This document shows, one piece after another, positions 27,392 to 36,956 of a DNA stretch of 64,000 bases. Source of the DNA: Ideonella sp. (GTDB lineage Bacteria > Pseudomonadota > Gammaproteobacteria > Burkholderiales > Burkholderiaceae_C); NCBI GenBank assembly GCA_016721465.1, contig JADKIA010000015.1, positions 124,001 to 188,000 of the forward strand. The letters are read 5' to 3'. The stretch's first letter is position 1. Each line of letters begins with the position of its first letter. A program made the position numbers and the translations under genes. The notes below the pieces were generated by a model. That model had not been told where the DNA came from, did not search any database, and saw only the letters and a program-made list of their open reading frames with translations.

Positions 27392-27507
27392 GCTTTCGTT
27401 GAGGGCTTGAAGGCCTTCAGACCATAAGCCCACCGTCTGTGCGATCCATTGGATCCGACAGACTCGCGCGACACCAGCCTCGCGTCAGATTTTCACAGGA
27501 CTACAAC

Positions 27508-28131
27508 GTGGCACGTTATCTTGGGCCCAAGGCCAAATTGTCCCGCCGTGAAGGCACGGACCTTTATCTGAAGAGCGCTCGCCGCCCGATCAGCGACAAG
27601 TCGAAGTTCGAGACCAAGCCCGGTCAGCACGGCCGCACCTCAGGCCAACGCACCTCCGACTTCGGTCTGCAGTTGCGCGAGAAGCAGAAGGTCAAGCGCA
27701 TGTACGGCGTCTTGGAACGTCAGTTCCGCCGCTACTTCGCCGAAGCCGAGCGGCGCAAAGGCAACACCGGCGCCAATCTGTTGATCATCCTGGAATCGCG
27801 ACTGGACAACGTGGTCTACCGCATGGGCTTCGGCTCGACGCGCGCAGAAGCCCGTCAACTGGTCTCGCACCAGGCGGTCATGGTCAATGGGCAGGTGGTC
27901 AACATCCCGTCGTACCTGGTCAAGGCTGGCGACACCATTGCCTTGCGCGAGAAGGCGAAGAAGCAACTCCGCGTCACCGATGCGGTCAAGCTGGCCGAAT
28001 CGATTGGCATGCCGGCCTGGGTGCAAGTGGACGCCGCCAAGCTCGAAGGCATCTTCAAGAAGGTGCCGGATCGCGATGAGTTCGGCGCCGAGATCAACGA
28101 ATCGCTGATCGTCGAGTTGTATTCGCGCTGA
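27508..28131 (+). CDS. rpsD: 30S ribosomal protein S4
   Basis: 207 aa from a GTG start at 27508 ([18 protein letters not shown] follows), preceded by AGGA. The S4 RNA-binding domain ([20 protein letters not shown]) is intact. Upstream in-frame codons are leader. Confidence 0.96.
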   Translation: MARYLGPKAKLSRREGTDLYLKSARRPISDKSKFETKPGQHGRTSGQRTSDFGLQLREKQKVKRMYGVLERQFRRYFAEAERRKGNTGANLLIILESRLDNVVYRMGFGSTRAEARQLVSHQAVMVNGQVVNIPSYLVKAGDTIALREKAKKQLRVTDAVKLAESIGMPAWVQVDAAKLEGIFKKVPDRDEFGAEINESLIVELYSR

Positions 28132-28288
28132 CTACCAGCGAGTGGGTCGACGGCCTTTGGCTGCCCGACCCCTCAAGCCTTTGATGTGCTCCGCGTTGCC
28201 GGGCCAGGAGCGCCAACATCACAGCCCGGCATGGTCCGCCAGCCTTATCGGTGTAACGAGCCGAGGGTATTGAGAGGAACAGGACTCG

Positions 28289-29284
28289 ATGCAAACCAAT
28301 CTGCTGAAACCCAAAGCCATCCATGTGGAGCCGCTCGGCGGCCACCGCGCCAAGGTCACGCTCGAGCCGTTCGAGCGCGGGTACGGTCACACGCTGGGCA
28401 ACGCGCTGCGGCGTGTCTTGCTCTCGTCGATGGTGGGTTACGCACCGACGGAAGTGACGATCGCCGGTGTGTTACACGAATACTCCACGGTGGATGGCGT
28501 TGCTGAAGACGTCGTCCACATCATGCTGAACCTGAAGGGTGTGGTGTTCCGCCTGCACAACCGCGACGAAGTCACCCTGGTGGTGCGCAAGGATGGCGAG
28601 GGCCCGGTGACGGCCGCTGACATCCAGGTGCCCCACGACGTGGAAGTGATCAATCCCGAACATGTCATTGCCCATCTGGCGCAGGGCGGCAAGCTCGACA
28701 TGCAGATCAAGGTTGAGAAGGGCCGCGGCTATGTGCCGGGCACCATGCGCCGCTTCGGCGACGAGCCGACCAAGTCGATTGGCCGCATCGTGCTGGACGC
28801 GTCGTTCTCACCGGTCAGCCGCGTCAGCTATGCGGTCGAGAACGCCCGTGTCGAGCAGCGTACCGATCTCGACAAGCTGGTCATGGAGATCGAGACCAAC
28901 GGCGCCATTTCGCCGGAGGAAGCCATCCGCGCGTCGGCGAAGATCCTGGTGGATCAACTCGTGGTCTTCACCGGCCTCGAGAGCAGCGAGATGCACGTGT
29001 ATGGCGAGCGCGAGACCGCCAGCCGCGGCAAGGAAACCTTCGATCCGATCCTGCTGCGTCCGGTCGATGAGCTCGAACTCACGGTGCGTTCGGCCAATTG
29101 CCTGAAGGCCGAGAACATCTATTACATCGGTGACCTGATCCAGCGCACCGAAACCGAGTTGCTCAAGACTCCCAATCTTGGCCGCAAGTCGCTCAACGAA
29201 ATCAAGGAAGTTCTGGCCTCGCGCGGGCTCACGCTTGGCGCGCGGCTGGAAAACTGGCCCCCGCAGGGGCTGGACAAGCGCTGA
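28289..29284 (+). CDS. rpoA: RNA polymerase alpha subunit
   Basis: 331 aa. The N-terminal dimerisation domain ([18 protein letters not shown]) and C-terminal domain ([20 protein letters not shown], then [18 protein letters not shown]) are both complete. The C-terminal domain contacts UP elements and activators. It sits between rpsD and rplQ as in other proteobacteria. Confidence 0.98.
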   Translation: MQTNLLKPKAIHVEPLGGHRAKVTLEPFERGYGHTLGNALRRVLLSSMVGYAPTEVTIAGVLHEYSTVDGVAEDVVHIMLNLKGVVFRLHNRDEVTLVVRKDGEGPVTAADIQVPHDVEVINPEHVIAHLAQGGKLDMQIKVEKGRGYVPGTMRRFGDEPTKSIGRIVLDASFSPVSRVSYAVENARVEQRTDLDKLVMEIETNGAISPEEAIRASAKILVDQLVVFTGLESSEMHVYGERETASRGKETFDPILLRPVDELELTVRSANCLKAENIYYIGDLIQRTETELLKTPNLGRKSLNEIKEVLASRGLTLGARLENWPPQGLDKR

Positions 29285-29382
29285 CACGCCAGCGCGTCGC
29301 GAGGGCCGATTTCAGACATCGGCCCCGTGTGCAAGCCTCGGTACCTGATCCGGCCGGGGTTCTATAACGAAAGGAAAGCACC

Positions 29383-29778
29383 ATGCGTCATCGTCACGGA
29401 CTTCGCAAACTCAATCGCACCAGCGAACATCGCCAGGCGATGTTGCGCAACATGTGCGTCTCACTGCTGCAGCACGAGGCCATCAAGACCACGCTCCCCA
29501 AGGCGAAGGAACTGCGCCGCGTGGTCGAGCCCCTGATCACGCTCGGCAAGATTTCCAGCGTCGCAAATCGTCGGCTGGCTTTCGCTCGGCTGCGTGACCG
29601 CGATGTGGTCACCAAGTTGTTCAACGAACTGGGCCCGCGCTACAACGCTCGACCTGGCGGCTACACCCGGATCCTGAAGATGGGCTTCCGGGTTGGCGAC
29701 AATGCGCCCATGGCCTTTGTCGAGCTGGTGGATCGCCCCGAGCTGGTCGCCGCAGGCGCTGAAGCAACGGCCGACTGA
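29383..29778 (+). CDS. rplQ: 50S ribosomal protein L17
   Basis: 131 aa, [37 protein letters not shown] is typical. Last gene of the alpha operon, followed by a terminator. Confidence 0.97.
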   Translation: MRHRHGLRKLNRTSEHRQAMLRNMCVSLLQHEAIKTTLPKAKELRRVVEPLITLGKISSVANRRLAFARLRDRDVVTKLFNELGPRYNARPGGYTRILKMGFRVGDNAPMAFVELVDRPELVAAGAEATAD

Positions 29779-29820
29779 GTCGCCGCGGCATCCAAGGTCG
29801 CGGCATCGCGGCAAGACTTC

Positions 29821-29849
29821 AAAGGGCCAGCCATTGCGCTGGCCTTTTT
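29821..29849 (+). terminator. Rho-independent terminator after rplQ
   Basis: A 7-bp GC stem (29825-29831 with 29838-29844), extended by A/G-T pairs, has a 6-nt loop and a five-T tail. It closes the ribosomal superoperon 43 nt after the rplQ stop. Confidence 0.85.
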
Positions 29850-29898
29850 CATGGTCGGATGCTGCCCGTCTCGGAACCAGGTCCTTGCTGAGCGAGTC

Positions 29899-31698
29899 AT
29901 GTTGAGGATGAATGTGAGCACCTTGCAATCGCGCATGTTTCGCGCACTGGCCGCTTTCGTGATGCTGGCGCTTGGCCTGGCCGCAATGGCACGGGCCGCC
30001 GATGAATTTCTTGAGCCAGAGAAAGCATTCCAGTTTTCGGCGCGCATGGCGGCGCCCGATCAAGCCGAGGTCACCTTCCAGATCACCAAGGGCTACTACC
30101 TCTACCGCGAGCAATTCCGGTTTGAGGCCGATGGTGCGACGCTCGGGCAGGCGGTCATACCGCCAGGCAAGGTAAAGTTCGATGAGACCTTCAACAAGAA
30201 TGTCGAGACGCATCGGGGCGAGTTGCGCATCGCGTTGCCGGTCGTCCAGGCGATTGGCCCGTTCAAGTTGCGTGTGGTGTCTCAAGGTTGTGCTGACGCC
30301 GGCCTGTGCTACCCACCCATGACCAGCAGCGCGAGCCTGTCGCCCGCGTTGGTGACGGCGGCGCCGGTGAGCCGGCAGACGACCTCCGGTTGGAGCGAGG
30401 CTTCGCTGATCGACGACACCCTGAAATCGGGTCGGTTCTGGCGGGTGGCGGGCGTCTTCCTGGTGTTGGGCCTGCTGCTGTCGTTCACGCCTTGTGTGCT
30501 GCCGATGTTGCCAATCCTGTCCTCCATCATCGTCGGCAGCCAGTCGTCCGAGACCAGTGCCAGCCGAGGGCGCGGTCTGGCGCTTTCGGTGAGTTACTCC
30601 TTGGGCATGGCATTGGTGTACACCGCGCTGGGTGTCGCCGCGGGCTTGGCCGGCGAGGGCTTGGCATCCGCCATGCAGACACCCTGGGCCTTGGCGGGCT
30701 TCAGTCTGCTGCTGGTGGCATTTTCACTGTCGATGTTCGATGTCTACGAGCTGAGCCTGCCGGCACGATTCACGGCACGGGTGTCCGAACACAGCCAGCG
30801 CCTGCCAGCGGGACAGTTGGCGGGGGTGTTTGCGATGGGCGCGCTGTCCGCACTGATCGTCAGCCCGTGTGTGAGCGCGCCATTGGCCGGGGCCCTGCTG
30901 TACATCAGCCAGAGTCGCGATGTGCTGATGGGCGGTTCGGCCTTGTTCGCCATGGCCTGCGGCATGAGCGTGCCGCTGATGCTGTTGGGTGCGAGCTCGG
31001 GACGATGGTTGCCCAAGTCCGGCCCCTGGATGACTGCGGTCAAACACCTGTTCGGCGTCTTGATGCTCGGCGTGGCGATCTGGACCGTGCAACCCGTGTT
31101 GCCTTCGCCCGCGGTGCTGGCGCTGTGGGGTCTGCTCCTGTTGACCTCTGGGTTCATGCTTCGTCCGTTCGCCGCAAAGGCGACGCATCACCACGCGCTG
31201 CGCAGCGGCGTGCAGCGGGCGCTGGGTGTGGCCGCACTGACCTTTGGCGTGGCACAGATCGTGGGCGCGGCCTCTGGCGGAAGCGACCCACTTCAGCCGC
31301 TGGCGCACCTGGGTGGCACCAGCGCAACTGCGCAGACCTCTGCCTTGCCGTTTCGCCCCGTGCACAGCGTGGCCGAACTGGACCAGTTGCTGGCGCAGGC
31401 CGGCAAGCCGGTGATGCTGGACTTCTATGCCGATTGGTGTGTGTCGTGCAAGGAGATGGAGCGGTTCACCTTCAGCCAGCCCGACATCCAATCGCGTCTG
31501 GGCGGCGCGCTGCTGCTCAAGGCCGATGTAACCGCCAACTCGGAGGACGACAAGGCGCTGCTGCGGCGTTTCAAGCTGTTTGGCCCGCCCGGCACCATCT
31601 TCTTTGATGCAAAGGGGGCCGAGATCTCGGCAGGTCGAGTGATCGGCTTCCAATCGGCTCAGCGCTTTGGCCAGACCCTTTCGACGGTCGGCCTGTGA
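29899..31698 (+). CDS. dsbD: Thiol:disulfide interchange protein DsbD
   Basis: About 599 aa. Passes electrons from cytoplasmic thioredoxin across the inner membrane to periplasmic disulfide isomerases and cytochrome-c assembly. Visible in order are a signal peptide (FVMLALGLAAMARAAD), the periplasmic alpha domain with cysteines in SQGCADAGLCYPP, eight or so membrane segments with the redox cysteines in FTPCVLPML and VSPCVSAPL, and a C-terminal thioredoxin-like domain with DWCVSCKEME. The start is uncertain: ATGs at 29851, 29899, 29908 and 29935 are all in frame, and I prefer 29899 because it leaves a complete signal peptide. Confidence 0.95.
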   Translation: MLRMNVSTLQSRMFRALAAFVMLALGLAAMARAADEFLEPEKAFQFSARMAAPDQAEVTFQITKGYYLYREQFRFEADGATLGQAVIPPGKVKFDETFNKNVETHRGELRIALPVVQAIGPFKLRVVSQGCADAGLCYPPMTSSASLSPALVTAAPVSRQTTSGWSEASLIDDTLKSGRFWRVAGVFLVLGLLLSFTPCVLPMLPILSSIIVGSQSSETSASRGRGLALSVSYSLGMALVYTALGVAAGLAGEGLASAMQTPWALAGFSLLLVAFSLSMFDVYELSLPARFTARVSEHSQRLPAGQLAGVFAMGALSALIVSPCVSAPLAGALLYISQSRDVLMGGSALFAMACGMSVPLMLLGASSGRWLPKSGPWMTAVKHLFGVLMLGVAIWTVQPVLPSPAVLALWGLLLLTSGFMLRPFAAKATHHHALRSGVQRALGVAALTFGVAQIVGAASGGSDPLQPLAHLGGTSATAQTSALPFRPVHSVAELDQLLAQAGKPVMLDFYADWCVSCKEMERFTFSQPDIQSRLGGALLLKADVTANSEDDKALLRRFKLFGPPGTIFFDAKGAEISAGRVIGFQSAQRFGQTLSTVGL

Positions 31699-31744
31699 TC
31701 CCTCCGCGCTGCATGAGCGATCGTGCTATAGTGCCAGCTTCAGT

Positions 31745-31821
<77 letters not shown>

Positions 31822-31861
31822 TAAAATATCTAACAAAAACAATAACTTAGAACTGAATATG

Positions 31862-31885
31862 CGCCGGCCGAGAGGTCGGCGTTTT
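31862..31885 (+). terminator. Terminator after tRNA-fMet
   Basis: An 8-bp stem (31862-31869 with 31874-31881; one G-T pair) has a GAGA tetraloop and is followed by TTTT. Confidence 0.75.
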
Positions 31886-31887
31886 GC

Positions 31888-31911
31888 TTTGTGACGAGGT
31901 TTGTGACGAGG
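31888..31911. repeat. Tandem 12-bp repeat beside the tRNA, possible integrase arm sites
   Basis: Two exact adjacent copies of TTTGTGACGAGG lie at 31888-31899 and 31900-31911. GTGAC or its complement GTCAC recurs at about 31919, 31945 and 31961. Clustered short repeats next to a tRNA 3' end are typical of integrase arm-binding sites, but no attachment-site pair has been identified. Confidence 0.4.
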
Positions 31912-32051
31912 TCTGTGTCGTCACAGGGCCGGCGCAGGCGCAAAGTGACCGTTGGGCACTGTGACGGGTGCCGGGCAAGCCACTGGCCGCGACAGGCGCT
32001 TGCCGCAGCCCCTTTGGCGAAGCTGGTGAACTGCTCACTTGCTACCTTGCA

Positions 32052-33212
32052 CTAGACGCATCTCCCTTCGGGGGGTACGAGGAAGACCTCGGTCCACGAC
32101 TTGAGTTCTAGTTGCGTCCGCTTCTCCTTCCACACGCCGCCCAGAACGCGAAGAGTCTGTCCTTCGACGCACTCGGGCAACAGTTTCGCAACGGGCGCTT
32201 CGTACACGACTGCGACCTCCAAGCCACCGCAGGAACGAGCCGCGAAGCCGTGATTGCCCTTGCTTGCCGTCATTACCAATTCGGCATCACCGCGACCGTC
32301 GGCAAGAGACGCCTCTTCAACCATGGGCCAACCCGACGAGCAGTGCGCTCGCACAGGACACGATGGACAGCCTGTGCTGGGCATCGCCACCGACGGCCGA
32401 ACGCCCAGCGCGTCCGACAGCAGCGGCAGAGTCTTCGCGAGCTTGACCTCGACTTCTTCAAGCGCTTGCCTTGCAACAGTCCACGACTCGGCTCCGTTCA
32501 GGTACTGGGCGGTGACGCGCACGGGGGCTTCGCCGGTCGTACGCCACCACAGAAGTGCATAGCGCAAGAGCTGCATCCGGTGCGTATCGCTTGGTTTGCC
32601 AGTCTTGAAGTCGACTACTTCAATGCCATTCTTGATGCGCTGAATGCGATCGAGGATGCCGAGAAACGGCAACACGGGATGCGCAAGCTTCACCTCGGAG
32701 AGCGCACCCTTGTGTCTGAGGAGCGCACTCAGGTCTGCGAGCGACTCGACTCCGCGTTCAGCAACTTGTGAAAACCCGTCGAGCGCTGGCTTGTACTGTC
32801 CCCGAAACATCCTGACCGCGCGGTTTGCGAGCTCTTCGCCATTTGCGCGCAGGCGAAACGCTGGGCTTGACCTGGGATGGGAAGCGAGCCGCTGCTGCCA
32901 CTCCGAGGCGGCGCGCGCGAAGCTTGGAAAGAAGTCCGCGTCGCTCAACGCTTGCGCAAACTCGGCGCTGCCAAACGCCGGGTTGCCGCGCTGTCCACAG
33001 GCACGCGTCAGGCGGTCAAGAGCCTCATGAACAATCTGGCCTTCGATAGCCGCTGGATGCGGGCGTACAGGGAAGCGCTCGAAGGGGCCCCATTGCGAAC
33101 GCAGGAGCTGCCACCGCCTTGGGCAGGCCTGAACTTCATCAATGCTTGTACTGCTCCATGTGGACGGTGGGTGTGCCCACAACGTGGGCCCCTGCAACTC
33201 GTAGAAGTTCAT
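32052..33212 (-). CDS. PD-(D/E)XK nuclease, RecB/Cas4-like
   Basis: 386 aa. Features of the RecB-type nuclease fold are present: EGQIVHEALD (57-66), GILDRIQ with Asp188, DFKTGK with Asp201 and Lys203, and the QLLRYALLWW helix with Gln214. A cysteine in ACPRRW (30) and a C-terminal CPSCPVRAHC form the four-cysteine pattern of a Cas4/AddB-type Fe-S cluster. I chose the ATG at 33212; a TTG at 33224 overlapping the helicase stop is the alternative. It lies directly downstream of the helicase fragment in the same orientation, so the two were probably one operon that processed DNA together. Confidence 0.85.
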   Translation of the reverse strand: MNFYELQGPTLWAHPPSTWSSTSIDEVQACPRRWQLLRSQWGPFERFPVRPHPAAIEGQIVHEALDRLTRACGQRGNPAFGSAEFAQALSDADFFPSFARAASEWQQRLASHPRSSPAFRLRANGEELANRAVRMFRGQYKPALDGFSQVAERGVESLADLSALLRHKGALSEVKLAHPVLPFLGILDRIQRIKNGIEVVDFKTGKPSDTHRMQLLRYALLWWRTTGEAPVRVTAQYLNGAESWTVARQALEEVEVKLAKTLPLLSDALGVRPSVAMPSTGCPSCPVRAHCSSGWPMVEEASLADGRGDAELVMTASKGNHGFAARSCGGLEVAVVYEAPVAKLLPECVEGQTLRVLGGVWKEKRTQLELKSWTEVFLVPPEGRCV

Positions 33213-33220
33213 CCCGCCGA

Positions 33221-36007
33221 TCAACTTGGTAGTTTCAGGCGCGCGACGGTGGCGGGAAGGTCGTGAACGAGGTCAAAGGCGTCAAGCGACACCGCCTCGA
33301 AGAACTGAGACCGCGCCGACGCAACCACTGCGGATTCCTGCGCGAGCGGGTCAATCAGCGGATGGTGAACATCGACACACAGTCGCGAGTTAGGAAGCTC
33401 GATGATGAGCGGAACTCGCGAGCCGGCTAGGACGGCGCCATCTTCACAGGCGATCCCGCGCAGTGCCAGCAGTTGCCGTAGGGCCGTCAGCGCGTTCGTC
33501 TTGTCCCCTTCGCTCAGTATCGGAAGATCCCCAGTGCGAAGATGCCGAAGGAGGGCGAGCGCAAGGTGTCGATCGAGCGAGGCGTGGATCCAGTTGTTCC
33601 CATAGTGCCGAATGCAGCGGTAGCAAGATGATGGGCAGTCGCAGCCCGCTAGCAGCACCTCGGTGGCGTCCAGCACACGGAGCAAGTCATTGCCCACGGC
33701 CCTCGCGTAGCCCGCACCACCAGGCAAAAGGTCATACAGGTAGAGCTGAGCCTCGTCGGTTCGTCCACCCATGACGGGAGTCCACCAGCCAGAAAGCTCC
33801 CCCTCATCAATCTGCAACACGCGTGACGCCGCCAGTCCGAGTGCTTCGACCAGTGACGAAAGCGCCATGCGAGAGGCGCGTGTGAGCAGTCCCGTTGCGC
33901 CAGCTGCTCCCAGCCGTACTGGCGCACTCACGCGAAGGCGGAGGAGCAATGCGTCGGTGGGAAACTCGTGCCCGAGATAGAAGGGACCGTCGGCTACGCC
34001 AGGGCAGACAACGCCCTTTTCAAGCGGGTGCTGATGAGTGGTTGCCGCCCCGTTCTTCATGAGCTTGGTCGCGGTGAAGCCAGGACCGTACTCGGGCTCT
34101 GATCGGCCGCAATCTGGGCAGACTCGGAACCCGCGCTGGCCGACACCTTTGTTGACCATCACGAGTCGACGAGAACCCATCCACTTGAGCAGTCGACCGT
34201 CACAACTCTCTGTCCAGGCCGATGGCGGATCTTGAGGCTCGAGTCGGGCCCTGTCGGTCATGCCCGCATAGCTGATGGCCTGGCCGCGGTCCACCTCGCG
34301 CTTGGCGTTGAGATCCGGCGCGAAGCCGGCGGGTGTGATGAACGCCGTACGCGTGAGCTGATCACTGCCGCAAACCGGACAAAGGATGGATTGCGCCATC
34401 GCCGTGTCCATCGTCGCCCACGAGCAATCTCTACAGGATGTGTACGGCCGTTGCCGTGCGATGGTGTGCGCAGGTGTCGGCTCGTATGGCGAATAGAGCG
34501 CAGCCGACTCGAAGCGCCACTTGTCAATCGTGAGGCTTCGACCTGGAGCGTACTCGGTGAGCGCGAGCTGCAAGTCGCGCTGGGGTTCGTAGTCGAAAGC
34601 TCTTTTGCCCGGCGCATCCCCAGGTTGACGAGCTTTCGACACCCAGAAGGTAACGACGTCCGTCGGGAAGGCATAACGCGGGAATACCGCGTGGCCGATT
34701 AGTGTCTCAAGGAGCGGCTCTTCCAGTCGCCGCTCAAGCGACTCGCGCTCCAGGTCGGCAAGCTCCTCGCGCGCGGCGTACTCGCTCACCGGCAGAACCG
34801 CGCGGATTCGTGCCTTGGTTCGGTCGATTGCCCCGAGGAGCGTAGCTCCAACCTCCAGAACGGGCTCGTTGAGGCCGAAGCTGAACGAGGGCACCCAGCC
34901 GGCGAGCTCGGTTCGCAGCAGCTCAGAGTTCTGGTCCAGCCATGACTCCAGTTTCAGCAGAGAGCATGGGTGTGCATCAGAGAGGAACTGCTCCACTGAG
35001 CCAAGCGAGCCGAAGAGATCGTAACTTGTCGGATCTGGCGGCACACGTTCGTGGAAGAAGCGCTGAACGAGGTAGGCGTGGATGTGCCTCTCTAGCACCT
35101 GTTGGTTCTCGACGTAGACAACGGGTGCACGGACCTCGCCCGAAATGATCTGCTCAGGGTGATCGAAGAAGTGAGAGTCGTGCGAGGTTCCGTGTGCGTA
35201 GGTGATGACGGATGCGATCGAGCGACCACGACGGCCAGCACGACCCGCCCGCTGCTGATAATTCGCGACATGAGGCGGTACGTTGCGCAACGCAACTCCG
35301 GACAGCGCTCCAATGTCGATGCCCACCTCCATCGTCGTAGTGCAGCTCAACACGTCGATGGGCGGGAGGTTGTCGATGGGTACATCCTGGAATCGCAGCT
35401 CGTATTCCTCTACCTTGTTGAACGCGCTCTCGTCGGGTTGGCCTGTGAGTTGCGCAGAGTGCTCGGCTGCCGAAAGTCCAAACGGTTCTAGTGCACGATC
35501 ATCAAAGGCGCGGTACACCTGCTGCCGGTAGAAGCCAGTTCGCGCATCAAGGTAATCTGCGTCAACCTCGACCACCGCCCCCAGGCAGGCAGGACAGGGT
35601 ACAAGTACTGCATCGCCGACAGTCCGCCTTTGTCGCGCAGTTCGTGGGCGGCAAGTGCGACAACCTGGCGGAACAGGTCGCGGGCATGGCTATGCTCCAG
35701 CGCAGGCGCGAGGCGGGCAGCCTTTTGTCGACCGTCACTAAAGACGAGCACCTTGCGCCCGTGATTTGGAAGGCGAGGGTCCTTCTTCTGCGGGGGCTGC
35801 TCTGCAAACTGAGCTTCGATCAGTGCTGTGAACGGCTGTTCACCTCGTGTCATGAAGTTGTAGATGCGGCTCTTCGCGGGCGCGGTGGGCTGGCACATGG
35901 CGCAGCGATCGAAAGTAGCCTCTCGCCTGCCGTCACCATTGAGCCAGATCGCCAACTCGCGCACTTCGTCGTCCGGGAAGCGATTGCCTGTGTCGAGATA
36001 GCCTGTG
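33221..36007 (-). pseudogene. DEAD/DEAH-type helicase with DUF1998, N-terminus lost and frame broken
   Basis: The remaining part corresponds to the second RecA-like domain and C-terminus. RKVLVFSDGRQKAARLAP is followed by EVGIDIGALSGVALRN and NYQQRAGRAGRRGRS (motifs V and VI). Zinc-type cysteine pairs follow (CRDCSW, CPVCGS, CPDCGR), then the DUF1998 signature CDCPSSCYRCIRHYGN near the end. The Walker A and B half is absent; an IS21-like element abuts at 36007. A 1-nt loss in a G-run (35577-35581) shifts the frame between LPVLPAW and VVEVDADYL. Helicases of this type occur in DISARM, Druantia and Dpd-like defence loci, but I cannot assign a named system. Confidence 0.85.
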
Positions 36008-36044
36008 TGTGAACGCTGGTCAGGAAGCGCGTCTATTCGCTGGT
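36008..36044. repeat. Left inverted repeat of the IS21-like element
   Basis: Aligns without gaps over 37 bp with the complement of 39621-39657; the inner 17 bp are identical. Confidence 0.8.
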
Positions 36045-36096
36045 AAGGCGGCGGATTTGATCTTGAGCTGATCGACCGGTGAGTTCGAGGGGTTGC

Positions 36097-36132
36097 GCCT
36101 GCCCGGCCGCCCTGCAGGGCGGCCGGGCAGGC
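36097..36132. repeat. 36-nt perfect palindrome inside the IS
   Basis: A 16-bp perfect GC stem with a TGCA centre, about 90 bp inside the left end. It has no T tail. It may block incoming transcription or affect translation of the transposition genes. Confidence 0.7.
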
Positions 36133-36404
36133 GCTGCCGATGGCGTGGGCGCTATGCCGACGCAGTCGACGCGGATCAGGGTGAGGTTGTGATTTCGGCG
36201 GTGCGCGCGCAGTACGGGGCGGCGCTCGGGATACAACAGCGCTCATGCCGAAGAAGGTGGGCGCGGCAGCGGTCACTCGTGCCGGGAAGCTCGACGACCG
36301 TACCGCGCCCTACACCGTGCCGATGAAGGCGGTGCCGCGTCAGTGTGGCACCGCTCGGACGCGTCCGTCCAGCACTGCAGCTTCGGTTCTCGACCGGGGT
36401 GTGC

Positions 36405-36956
36405 ATGGATGCTCCAGGGCGCCTGTTCCTGTGCGCGCGTTGCCGCGTCCAGGTCGTGCTGTGCAGCCACTGCGATCGTGGCAACCGCTACTGTGGCCGG
36501 CAGTGTCGGCGCCTGGCGCGCGACGCGGCTAGGCGCGAGAGCGCACGCCGATACCAACGGTCTCGGCGGGGCCGGCTTGCCCACGCCGAGCGGTCGCGGC
36601 GCTGGCGCCAACGCTGCCGTGCTCGCGGTGATGGCGGCGGTGGCGGCGATGGCAGCGGCGGGGACCTCCAGCAGAACGTGACGCACCAGGGTTGCCCGCT
36701 CGGGGTGGCTGCGGCTCCACTGGCCGCATGGACACACCACACCACCTCGGCACCCGAGCCTGCGGACACGGCGGCCACCACCCCGATGTCCGTGGCGACC
36801 ACCGCCACGACCACTGCCACGACCACCGCCACCGCCACCACGCCCTGGCTGTGCCGGCGCTGTGCCAGGGCGCAGCCGGCCTGGGTGCGCCAGGGCTTCC
36901 TTCGTCATGGCCTGCGCCCCGCGCGTCCAGGGTGGCGCCATGACCATAGCCCCTGA
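36405..36956 (+). CDS. IS-associated small zinc-finger-like protein
   Basis: About 183 aa. The N-terminal part has paired cysteines, CARCRVQVVLCSHCDRGNRYC then CRRLARDAAR, suggesting two zinc-binding knuckles. A basic stretch RRYQRSRRGRLAHAERSRRW follows. I recall similar short proteins lying ahead of istA in other betaproteobacterial IS21-like elements, ending shortly after a VTHQG motif that is also present here. Beyond that this copy continues through a Thr/Ala-rich low-complexity tail that overlaps the istA start. The function is unknown; nucleic-acid binding is a reasonable guess. The start at 36405 is chosen by family resemblance. Confidence 0.55.
   Translation: MDAPGRLFLCARCRVQVVLCSHCDRGNRYCGRQCRRLARDAARRESARRYQRSRRGRLAHAERSRRWRQRCRARGDGGGGGDGSGGDLQQNVTHQGCPLGVAAAPLAAWTHHTTSAPEPADTAATTPMSVATTATTTATTTATATTPWLCRRCARAQPAWVRQGFLRHGLRPARPGWRHDHSP

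Noticed and set aside
36245..36700. Other open frames over the leader of the IS21-like element
   Set aside because: High GC keeps several frames open. Only the frame with the paired cysteines has a family-like pattern.
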